Below, piece after piece: positions 58,028 to 64,000 of a stretch of DNA of 64,000 nt. The position numbers were made by a program, and so were the translations under genes. Origin of the DNA: Streptomyces sp. Je 1-332 (GTDB lineage Bacteria; Actinomycetota; Actinomycetes; Streptomycetales; Streptomycetaceae); the NCBI RefSeq assembly GCF_040730185.1, contig NZ_CP160402.1, forward strand, positions 6,510,001-6,574,000, in the 5' to 3' direction. The notes under the pieces were generated by a model. It made no database searches. It had not been told where the DNA came from and worked only from the letters and a program-made list of their open reading frames with translations. Positions within the stretch are counted from its first letter, which is position 1; each line of letters begins with the position of its first letter.

Positions 58028-59719
58028 ATGACGGACAAGGGCGTGACGGAGGAGTTCCGCGCGGCGAGGGACTTCCTGCTGCGGCATCGCGAGGACTACG
58101 ACGCCGCGTACGAAGGGTTCAGCTGGCCCCGGTTCGAGCGGTTCAACTGGGCGCTCGACTGGTTCGACGTGATCGCCGACGGTAATGACCGCCCGGCCCT
58201 CCACATCACCGAGGAGGGTGGGGGCGAACAGCGCTTCAGCTACGCCGAGTTGGCGGCACGCTCGAACCAGGTGGCCAACTGGCTGCGCGAGCAGGGCGTC
58301 ACGGCCGGCGACCGGATTCTGGTGATGCTCGGCAACCAGGTGGAGCTGTGGGAGACCGCGCTCGCCGCGATGAAGTTGCGCGCCGTGATGATTCCGGCCA
58401 CCCCACTGCTCGGGACAGTCGACCTGCGGGACCGGATCGAGCGGGGCAGGGCGCGGCATGTGATCACGCGAGGGGAGGACGTAGGGAAGTTCGAGGGCGT
58501 TCCCGGCGCGTATACAAGGATCGTGGTCGGGGAGGGCTCCGGCTCCCCGAGCGCGGGATGGCTGGCGTACGCGGACACGGCATCGGCTGCTGAAGACTTC
58601 GAGCCGGACGGCCCCACGGAGGCCGACGACCCGCTGATGCTGTACTTCACCTCGGGCACGACCTCGCAACCGAAGCTGGTGGAGCACACCCATGTGTCGT
58701 ACCCCGTCGGGCACTTGGCCACGATGTACTGGATCGGGCTGAAGCCCGGCGACGTACACCTCAACATCTCGTCACCCGGCTGGGCCAAGCACGCCTGGTC
58801 GAACCTCTTCGCCCCCTGGAACGCGGAGGCGACGGTCTTCATCTACAACTACACGCGCTTCGACGCCGGCAGTCTGATGGCGGAGATGGACCGGGTGGGC
58901 GTCACCAGCTTCTGCGCCCCGCCCACGGTGTGGCGGATGCTGATCCAGGCAGATCTGGGTCAACTGCGTACGCCACCAAGGGAGGTCGTGGCGGCCGGAG
59001 AGCCGTTGAACCCCGAGGTGATCGAGGCGGTGAACCGCGCCTGGGGCGTGACGATCCGGGACGGCTTCGGCCAGACGGAGACCGCCGTCCAGGTGTCCAA
59101 CTCCCCGGCCCAGCGCCTGACCCCCGGCTCGATGGGCCGTCCGAGCCCCGGCTACCGCGTCACGCTCCTTGACCCGGTCACCGGCGCACCGGGAGCGGCG
59201 GAGGGCGAGATCTCCCTCGGCCTGGTGGCGAGGCCCGTCGGCCTGATGACCGGCTACCACGGCGACGCGGAGCGCACGGCCGAGGCGATGGCGGACGGCT
59301 ACTACCCCACGGGCGACATCGGCTCGCTCGACGCCGACGGGTATCTCACCTATGTCGGCCGTAGTGATGACGTCTTCAAGTCCTCCGACTACAAGGTGTC
59401 CCCCTTTGAGCTGGAGAGCGCCCTGCTGGAGCACGAGGCGGTGGTCGAGGCCGCGGTGGTCCCCGCACCGGACGAGCTGCGGCTCGCGGTGCCGAAGGCG
59501 TACGTCGTGCTGGCGAAGGGCTGGGCGCCGGGCGAGGAGACGGCAGAGGCGATCTTCGCGTACACGCGATCGGTGCTGGCCCCCTACAAGCGCCTGAGGC
59601 GTATCGAGTTCACCGAGGAGCTCCCCAAGACCATCTCCGGCAAGATCCGGCGGGTCGATCTCCGGGACCGTACGGCATCGGGGGCGGTGGACGAGTGGCT
59701 GGAGCGGGGCAGGAGTTGA
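58028..59719 (+). CDS. Medium-chain-type acyl-CoA synthetase (AMP-forming)
   Basis: A 563-residue ANL-superfamily ligase. [16 protein letters not shown] is the phosphate loop, [10 protein letters not shown] the AMP-binding motif, [40 protein letters not shown] the hinge and C-terminal domain, and [15 protein letters not shown] carries the catalytic Lys. The segment order and the N-terminal [12 protein letters not shown] resemble acetyl-CoA-synthetase-like and medium-chain (ACSM) enzymes. The acid used is unknown. It is followed by a second ligase 115 bp downstream, possibly in the same transcript. Confidence 0.87.
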   Translation: MTDKGVTEEFRAARDFLLRHREDYDAAYEGFSWPRFERFNWALDWFDVIADGNDRPALHITEEGGGEQRFSYAELAARSNQVANWLREQGVTAGDRILVMLGNQVELWETALAAMKLRAVMIPATPLLGTVDLRDRIERGRARHVITRGEDVGKFEGVPGAYTRIVVGEGSGSPSAGWLAYADTASAAEDFEPDGPTEADDPLMLYFTSGTTSQPKLVEHTHVSYPVGHLATMYWIGLKPGDVHLNISSPGWAKHAWSNLFAPWNAEATVFIYNYTRFDAGSLMAEMDRVGVTSFCAPPTVWRMLIQADLGQLRTPPREVVAAGEPLNPEVIEAVNRAWGVTIRDGFGQTETAVQVSNSPAQRLTPGSMGRPSPGYRVTLLDPVTGAPGAAEGEISLGLVARPVGLMTGYHGDAERTAEAMADGYYPTGDIGSLDADGYLTYVGRSDDVFKSSDYKVSPFELESALLEHEAVVEAAVVPAPDELRLAVPKAYVVLAKGWAPGEETAEAIFAYTRSVLAPYKRLRRIEFTEELPKTISGKIRRVDLRDRTASGAVDEWLERGRS

Positions 59720-59834
59720 ACACGCCGACGCGGCTTCACGCAGGCATCCGTTCGAGGGTCGACGCAGCGAGGGTCGACGCAGCGTTGACCCCCACGTCAC
59801 ACTTGACGCCGTGCTTCACAAGGGAGGGGCTGCG

Positions 59835-61541
59835 GTGGATGGACTGAGCGAGACGGCTGAACAGGGCGAGACGGCCGGACCGGGCGAGACGGCTGGCCCG
59901 GGCGAGGCGGCTGGACCGGGGGAGAAGGCTGGACCCGGCATGCTCTCCTACACCCACGGCGTCAGTTCGACGCCGCTGCTCGGGGACACCGTCGGGCGCA
60001 ATCTCGACCGGGCCGTCGAGGCCTGGCCCGAGCGGGACGCGTTGGTGGACGTGGCGGCGGGGACGCGCTGGTCGTACGCCGAATTCGGCTCCGCCGTCGC
60101 GCAGTTGGCCCGGGGCTTCATGGGGGTCGGGGTCGCCAAGGGGGATCGCGTCGGTATCTGGGCGGTGAACTGCGCCGACTGGGTTCTCGTGCAGTACGCC
60201 ACCGCGCGGATCGGCGCGATCATGGTGAACATCAATCCTGCTTATCGCGCCCACGAGTTGGAGTTTGTGCTCAAGCAGGCCGGGGTGACGGTGCTGGTCG
60301 CCTCGCAGGCGTACAAGTCGAGCGACTACCGGGCGTTGGTGGATCAGGTGCGGCCCGGCTGTCCCGAGCTGAGGTCCGTGTACTACATCGAGGACGGCTC
60401 CTGGGATGAGCTGCTCGATGCCGCGGCGGTGGTGACCGACGCCGAACTGGGTGCTCGTGAAGCCACGTTGAGTTGTGACGACCCCGTCAACATCCAGTAC
60501 ACCTCGGGCACCACCGGCTTCCCGAAGGGGGCGACGCTCTCCCACCACAACATCCTCAACAACGGTTACTGGGTGGGCCGGACGATCGGTTACACGGAAC
60601 AGGACCGGGTGTGCCTGCCCGTGCCCTTCTATCACTGCTTCGGGATGGTGATGGGCAATCTGGGCGCCACGTCCCATGGTGCCTGCATCGTCATCCCCGC
60701 ACCGTCCTTCGACCCCGCCGCCACGCTGCGGGCGGTGGAGCGCGAGCGCTGTACGTCGCTGTACGGGGTGCCGACGATGTTCATCGCCGAGCTGAACCTC
60801 CCCGACTTCGCCTCGTACGACCTGAGTTCGCTGCGCACGGGCATCATGGCGGGCTCGCCCTGCCCGGTCGAGGTGATGAAGCGGGTGGTCGCCGAGATGC
60901 ACATGGAGGAGGTGTCCATCTGTTACGGCATGACGGAGACGTCCCCGGTCTCGACGCAGACGCGGCGCACGGACGACCTGGAGCGGCGGACCGGCACCGT
61001 GGGCCGTGTGCTGCCGCACATCGAGGTGAAGGTGGTCGATCCGGTCAGCGGAGTGACGCTGCCGCGTGGCGCATCCGGCGAGCTGTGCACGCGGGGCTAC
61101 AGCGTGATGCTCGGCTACTGGAACGAGCCCTCGCGCACCACGGAAGTGATCGACGCCGGGCGCTGGATGCACACCGGCGACCTGGCGGTCATGCGGGACG
61201 ACGGTTACGTCCAGATCGTCGGCCGCATCAAGGACATGATCATCCGGGGTGGCGAGAACATCTACCCGCGGGAGATCGAGGAGTTTCTGTACGGCCATCC
61301 GAAGATCGCCGATGTTCAGGTGGTGGGTGTCCCCGACGAGCGCTACGGGGAGGTTCCGCTGGCCTGCGTGATCCTGCGGGACCCGGCGGATCCGCTGACC
61401 CTGGAGGAGCTGCGGGGCTTCTGCCAGGGGCAGTTGGCGCACTACAAGATCCCCGCCGGACTGCGGCTCCTGGAGAGCTTCCCCATGACGGTGTCCGGGA
61501 AGGTACGGAAGATCGAACTCAGGGAGCGGTACGGGGCGTAG
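59835..61541 (+). CDS. Fatty-acyl-CoA synthetase (AMP-forming)
   Basis: A 568-residue ANL ligase. [18 protein letters not shown] is the phosphate loop, [10 protein letters not shown] the AMP-binding motif, [20 protein letters not shown] and the [17 protein letters not shown] segment the hinge and C-domain, and [14 protein letters not shown] has the catalytic Lys. The start is GTG 59835 with GGGAGGGG upstream. Residues about 5-34 are a five-unit 18-bp repeat (E-T-A-G-P-G type) before the real domain starts at [10 protein letters not shown]. Its last 23 bp overlap the end of the convergent GNAT gene. The chain length accepted is unknown. Confidence 0.88.
   Translation: MDGLSETAEQGETAGPGETAGPGEAAGPGEKAGPGMLSYTHGVSSTPLLGDTVGRNLDRAVEAWPERDALVDVAAGTRWSYAEFGSAVAQLARGFMGVGVAKGDRVGIWAVNCADWVLVQYATARIGAIMVNINPAYRAHELEFVLKQAGVTVLVASQAYKSSDYRALVDQVRPGCPELRSVYYIEDGSWDELLDAAAVVTDAELGAREATLSCDDPVNIQYTSGTTGFPKGATLSHHNILNNGYWVGRTIGYTEQDRVCLPVPFYHCFGMVMGNLGATSHGACIVIPAPSFDPAATLRAVERERCTSLYGVPTMFIAELNLPDFASYDLSSLRTGIMAGSPCPVEVMKRVVAEMHMEEVSICYGMTETSPVSTQTRRTDDLERRTGTVGRVLPHIEVKVVDPVSGVTLPRGASGELCTRGYSVMLGYWNEPSRTTEVIDAGRWMHTGDLAVMRDDGYVQIVGRIKDMIIRGGENIYPREIEEFLYGHPKIADVQVVGVPDERYGEVPLACVILRDPADPLTLEELRGFCQGQLAHYKIPAGLRLLESFPMTVSGKVRKIELRERYGA
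59847..59936. repeat. 18-bp minisatellite, five units, at the start of the acyl-CoA synthetase gene
   Basis: Units begin at 59847, 59865, 59883, 59901 and 59919 (for example GGCGAGACGGCCGGACCG). Each encodes six residues of the type G-E-T-A-G-P, so changes in number keep the frame. A separate 15-bp direct repeat (CGAGGGTCGACGCAG, 59753-59782) lies upstream of the gene. Confidence 0.85.
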
Positions 61542-62067
61542 TCCCGGCCGGGGTGAGATCGCGGCGCATGGTCACGCGCGGCCAGCGGTCGAGGCCGAGC
61601 TCGGCCTCGTGGGCGCGGATCTTCCGCAGCCCCGGGGTGAGTTCGGCCTCGCCGAGCACGCGGAAGCCGATGCGGGCGTAGTACGGAGCGTTCCAGGGGA
61701 CGTCCGCGAAGGTGGTCAGGGTGAGGGCTTCCCTGCCCTCCTCGCGGGCACGGTCGGCGGCGTGCTCGATCAGGGCTTGTCCGATGCGGCGGCGCGCCGC
61801 TCGGGGGTGCACGGTGATCTGCTCGATGTGCTCCGCGGTGTCCACGGGTTCGCTGATGAGGTACGCCAGGGGTGCGAGGTCGGTGCCGTCCGCCTCGGTC
61901 GCCACCCAGGCCCGGCCTGCCCTGCGGAAGCTTTCGAGGGTCTCGATGCCGGGGGGCTCGTCATCGGCGATCGGCGCCATGTCCAGGGCGCGGAAGAGTT
62001 CGCCTGCGGCGCGCTCGATGTCCTGGAGTGCGGGGAGCTCGGCTGTCGTGGCGGGGCGGATGAGCAT
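61519..62067 (-). CDS. GNAT-family N-acetyltransferase
   Basis: A 182-residue GCN5-type acetyltransferase. [16 protein letters not shown] opens the fold, [20 protein letters not shown] is the acetyl-CoA-binding motif A (the R-x-x-x-x-I-G variant of R/Q-x-x-G-x-G/A), and [18 protein letters not shown] is motif B. ATG 62067 begins with the conserved strand, so it is preferred over upstream starts. The substrate is unknown. Its 3' end overlaps the convergent acyl-CoA synthetase gene by 23 bp. Confidence 0.87.
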   Translation of the reverse strand: MLIRPATTAELPALQDIERAAGELFRALDMAPIADDEPPGIETLESFRRAGRAWVATEADGTDLAPLAYLISEPVDTAEHIEQITVHPRAARRRIGQALIEHAADRAREEGREALTLTTFADVPWNAPYYARIGFRVLGEAELTPGLRKIRAHEAELGLDRWPRVTMRRDLTPAGTTPRTAP

Positions 62068-62112
62068 CTGTCGAGTATGCCGTCGGCCCGCCCACCGCCC
62101 ACCGCTCACCGC

Positions 62113-62871
62113 TCACCCCGCGGCCACCAACTCGTCCGCCGCGCCGTTCACCGGCTGCGGGGTTCCCGCCAGGTCGATGACGAACAAGGGGATGGCCAGG
62201 GTGTCCGCCCGGGCGCGGGCGGGTTCCTCGTAGCCCGCCAGGGAGAAGCAGACGCAGGTGACGGCGTCGGACATCGCGCTGAGCCATACGCACTCCACGT
62301 CACGCAGTGACGTCGGCTGCACGGACGGTTCGATCAGGGCGAGCACGCCCCGCGCCGACACCCGCACCCCGGAAGGCGCCCGCTTGACCGCTCCCCGGAT
62401 GTCCCCGTACCCGAGCCACCGCAGATACAGCCCCGCCACCGTCACCGCGTCCCGCGCCGTACGCACCGGCACCGGCTTGAAAGCGGGCCGGGGCGTCGGG
62501 GCGGTCCGGGGGAGCGAGATGTGCGCCGGGGGGAGGGGAGGGCGGGCCGGAGCGGTGGGAGAGGAGGACGCGGTGGGAGGAGAGGAGGGAGCGTCCGAAG
62601 GCGCCTGTACGGCCCGCACCGGAATGCGCAGCACCGCCCCGCACGCGCAGCCCAGCTCGGGCTGCGGCCACTGGTCCCTGCGTCCGCACATCCTGCACCG
62701 CACGGTCACCCACTCGTCCGCCCACGTCCGGTCCGTCACCGGCGTCACCGTCGCGCCGCGCGCCACCGGCACCGCCACGGGGGCGCCGCACGCGCAGGGG
62801 TAGGACGGCGGGGCGTACACATGATCGCGCCGGCAGACCGGGCACCGTACCGGGACGCCGCTCTCCGTCAT
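62113..62871 (-). CDS. Zinc-ribbon protein with a C-terminal nuclease-like domain, function unknown
   Basis: A 252-residue protein. Two CxxC/CxC zinc ribbons are at the N-terminus: Cys10, Cys13, Cys26, Cys28, and a second set in RCRMCGRR...CACG near 61-80. A Pro/Ser-rich linker follows. The last 110 residues (ARDAVTVAGLYLRWLGYGDI to PLFVIDLAGTPQPV) recall the Mrr-like restriction-endonuclease fold, but the D...E-x-K active site is not clear. ATG 62871 is preferred to GTG 62880. It is probably a streptomycete-specific family. Confidence 0.65.
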   Translation of the reverse strand: MTESGVPVRCPVCRRDHVYAPPSYPCACGAPVAVPVARGATVTPVTDRTWADEWVTVRCRMCGRRDQWPQPELGCACGAVLRIPVRAVQAPSDAPSSPPTASSSPTAPARPPLPPAHISLPRTAPTPRPAFKPVPVRTARDAVTVAGLYLRWLGYGDIRGAVKRAPSGVRVSARGVLALIEPSVQPTSLRDVECVWLSAMSDAVTCVCFSLAGYEEPARARADTLAIPLFVIDLAGTPQPVNGAADELVAAG

Positions 62872-63436
62872 CACCCTCACCCGTCACCGCTCACCGGTTC
62901 GTGCTGTCCATTCTCCCCCAAGTGGGTTGGCGGTGGGGGGTAGTTGAGCCAAGAACAGCGTGCCCGCCAGGGTCAGTGGACGCACTCCGCGGGGAGCCAG
63001 GGCAGCGTCCCATGTGTCCCGGCGTCGGTCAGCCCGGCGACCTGGCGGCGCGGCACCGCACCGAGCGCCCGGACCTCGCGGGCGGAGCACCTGCGGAACC
63101 CCTGGTCGCGGGCGAGGGTGGCACGCCCCCCGGCAGGGCGGCCGCGCGTCCCGTCCCATCGTGTCCGTCGCATCCGCCCAGTCCGCCCAGTCCGTCGTGC
63201 GCCGGGAGCGCGGGAGCCGTCCGAGAGTTCCGAAACCCCCCTGCCCGAGCAGAGGCCCGGCCGTCCAGCGGCCGTCCAGCGGTCGTACTGCCGCCGTACC
63301 GCCGTGGGCTCTGCCCGGCAGGCGACGCCTCTGGTGGGTCGGCCACGGTCGAGTCCCGAGGGTGTGGCCCCCACGGTGTGGCCCGAATTCGCCCGCTGGG
63401 AAGCCCCCTTCGCGCTGCCCGGTTCCCGGACATCTC
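62872..63436. other. Intergenic region without recognisable gene
   Basis: Several overlapping open frames exist on both strands, but none resembles a known protein, has a convincing ribosome-binding site or shows consistent codon use; they look like chance frames in GC-rich DNA. A decayed gene cannot be excluded. The right end runs into the gcl promoter. Confidence 0.6.
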
Positions 63437-63466
63437 TTGACTGTCCGCGCCGCGCCCCCCTACATT
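63437..63466 (+). promoter_or_regulatory. gcl promoter (-35 TTGACT, -10 TACATT)
   Basis: TTGACT (63437-63442) and TACATT (63461-63466) are 18 bp apart, a good fit to the vegetative sigma-factor consensus. Transcription should begin near 63473, about 138 nt before ATG 63611. Confidence 0.75.
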
Positions 63467-63468
63467 GC

Positions 63469-63505
63469 TTCCATATAGCAGAACATAATTTCCACAATGC
63501 GGAAA
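63469..63505. promoter_or_regulatory. Two IclR-type (AllR-like) operator boxes
   Basis: TTTCC and GGAAA around 7 bp (63489-63505) form the inverted repeat typical of IclR-family operators. A weaker copy, TTCC-N7-AGAA, lies at 63469-63483. The boxes are 20 bp apart, so on the same face of the helix, and cover the predicted transcription start, suited to repression. AllR, the allantoin regulator, is the likely protein. Confidence 0.6.
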
Positions 63506-63610
63506 CAGAAGCTCACCGCGGGGCGCGACGGGAGCCGGATCCGCCAGCCGTATCCGTCAGCCGCATAGCTGATGAAGCTGTCGAAGCTGTTGTCGAAGCA
63601 GGAGAACCCC

Positions 63611-64000
63611 ATGGCCCGTATGACCGCTGTCCGCGCGGCAGTCGAGATCCTCAAGCGCGAGGGCGTCACCAACGCGTTCGGTGTGCCCGGCGCCGCGATC
63701 AACCCCTTCTACAAGGCGCTCCAGGAGGGCGGTGGCATCGACCACACCCTCGCCCGGCACGTCGAGGGCGCCTCGCACATGGCCGAGGGCTACACCCGCG
63801 CCAACCCCGGCAACATCGGCGTCTGCATCGGTACGTCGGGCCCGGCGGGCACCGACATGATCACCGGCCTGTACTCCGCGACCGGTGACTCGATCCCGAT
63901 CCTCTGCATCACGGGCCAGGCGCCGACGCACCTGCTCCACAAGGAGGACTTCCAGGCCGTCGACATCGCGACGATCGCCAAGCCGGTCACCAAGATGGCC
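63611..64000 (+). CDS. gcl: Glyoxylate carboligase (tartronate-semialdehyde synthase), N-terminal part
   Basis: The first 130 residues are in the window. The thiamine-diphosphate fold is clear ([22 protein letters not shown] and [19 protein letters not shown]). Residue 51 is Val ([12 protein letters not shown]) where nearly all related enzymes have the catalytic Glu; Val51 is the known hallmark of glyoxylate carboligase, which condenses two glyoxylates with loss of CO2. AGGAG lies 6 nt before ATG 63611. The IclR-type boxes upstream link it to allantoin catabolism. The 3' end lies outside the window. Confidence 0.93.
   Translation, partial: MARMTAVRAAVEILKREGVTNAFGVPGAAINPFYKALQEGGGIDHTLARHVEGASHMAEGYTRANPGNIGVCIGTSGPAGTDMITGLYSATGDSIPILCITGQAPTHLLHKEDFQAVDIATIAKPVTKMA

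Noticed and set aside
62901..63888. Open frames in the region before gcl
   Set aside because: No homology, poor starts and inconsistent codon use; one of them runs straight through the gcl promoter and start.
1..64000. tRNA or rRNA genes, CRISPR arrays, plasmid or prophage modules
   Set aside because: None was recognised by eye: no cloverleaf-like stretches, no regularly spaced repeats, and no integrase, terminase or replication genes. The DUF2637 protein alone is not evidence of a conjugative element.

Overview
The window is about 64 kb of very GC-rich DNA with streptomycete habits: GTG and TTG starts, strong G/C preference at third codon positions, LuxR, GntR, PucR and AraC regulators, LytR-CpsA-Psr and PAP2 envelope proteins, and twin-arginine or Sec secreted hydrolases. 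It reads as chromosomal DNA of a Streptomyces or close relative. The only recognisable transposable element is one IS110-family insertion. No tRNA, rRNA or CRISPR array was seen.

Left part (1-30 kb). A secreted PL8 hyaluronate-type lyase is followed by a P450/[3Fe-4S] ferredoxin pair. Next comes an AraC regulator divergent from a Baeyer-Villiger-type flavin monooxygenase, an arrangement like mycobacterial virS/mymA. Two near-identical 16-bp direct repeats, 21 bp apart, lie at the AraC start and look like its operator. rsgA follows. A complete-looking IS110 element sits just past the rsgA stop and seems to have separated the gene from its terminator. Then come an Ada-like regulator with a decayed AlkA domain, small housekeeping-type genes, a 1250-residue subtilisin-like protease, a PP2C-like protein, pyruvate dehydrogenase (quinone), a GH38 alpha-mannosidase, a DUF2637 membrane protein, and a FhuF-type ferric reductase behind a clear iron box.

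Middle (29.6-47.2 kb). This is a nitrogen and carbon scavenging region. A PucR regulator is divergent from a xanthine dehydrogenase operon (FAD, 2Fe-2S and molybdopterin subunits), followed by an NCS2 purine permease and an XdhC maturation factor. An aromatic-type FAD monooxygenase has a perfect 26-bp palindrome in front. A second operon has the three subunits of a D-hydroxyproline dehydrogenase, a DHDPS-family deaminase, a hydroxyproline 2-epimerase and a GntR regulator. It is a trans-4-hydroxyproline catabolic cluster lacking only the final aldehyde dehydrogenase.

Right part (47.4-64 kb). Envelope genes come first: a small membrane protein, a fused polysaccharide-deacetylase/GT2 synthase whose deacetylase site is mutated, an LCP ligase and a PAP2 protein. 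Three AMP-forming acyl ligases, CorA, an AlkZ-like winged-helix protein, a LysE exporter, a GNAT enzyme and a zinc-ribbon protein follow. The window ends inside glyoxylate carboligase (gcl), preceded by a good -35/-10 promoter and two IclR-type boxes. gcl acts downstream of allantoin, so it links functionally to the xanthine dehydrogenase operon 30 kb away.

The most interesting non-coding structure is: the IS110 insertion with its candidate guide RNA; two copies of an inverted-repeat element, each placed between convergent genes (one with 28-bp arms); the AraC direct repeats; the 26-bp palindrome; the structured leader before the xanthine dehydrogenase operon; and 18/21-bp in-frame minisatellites in several genes.
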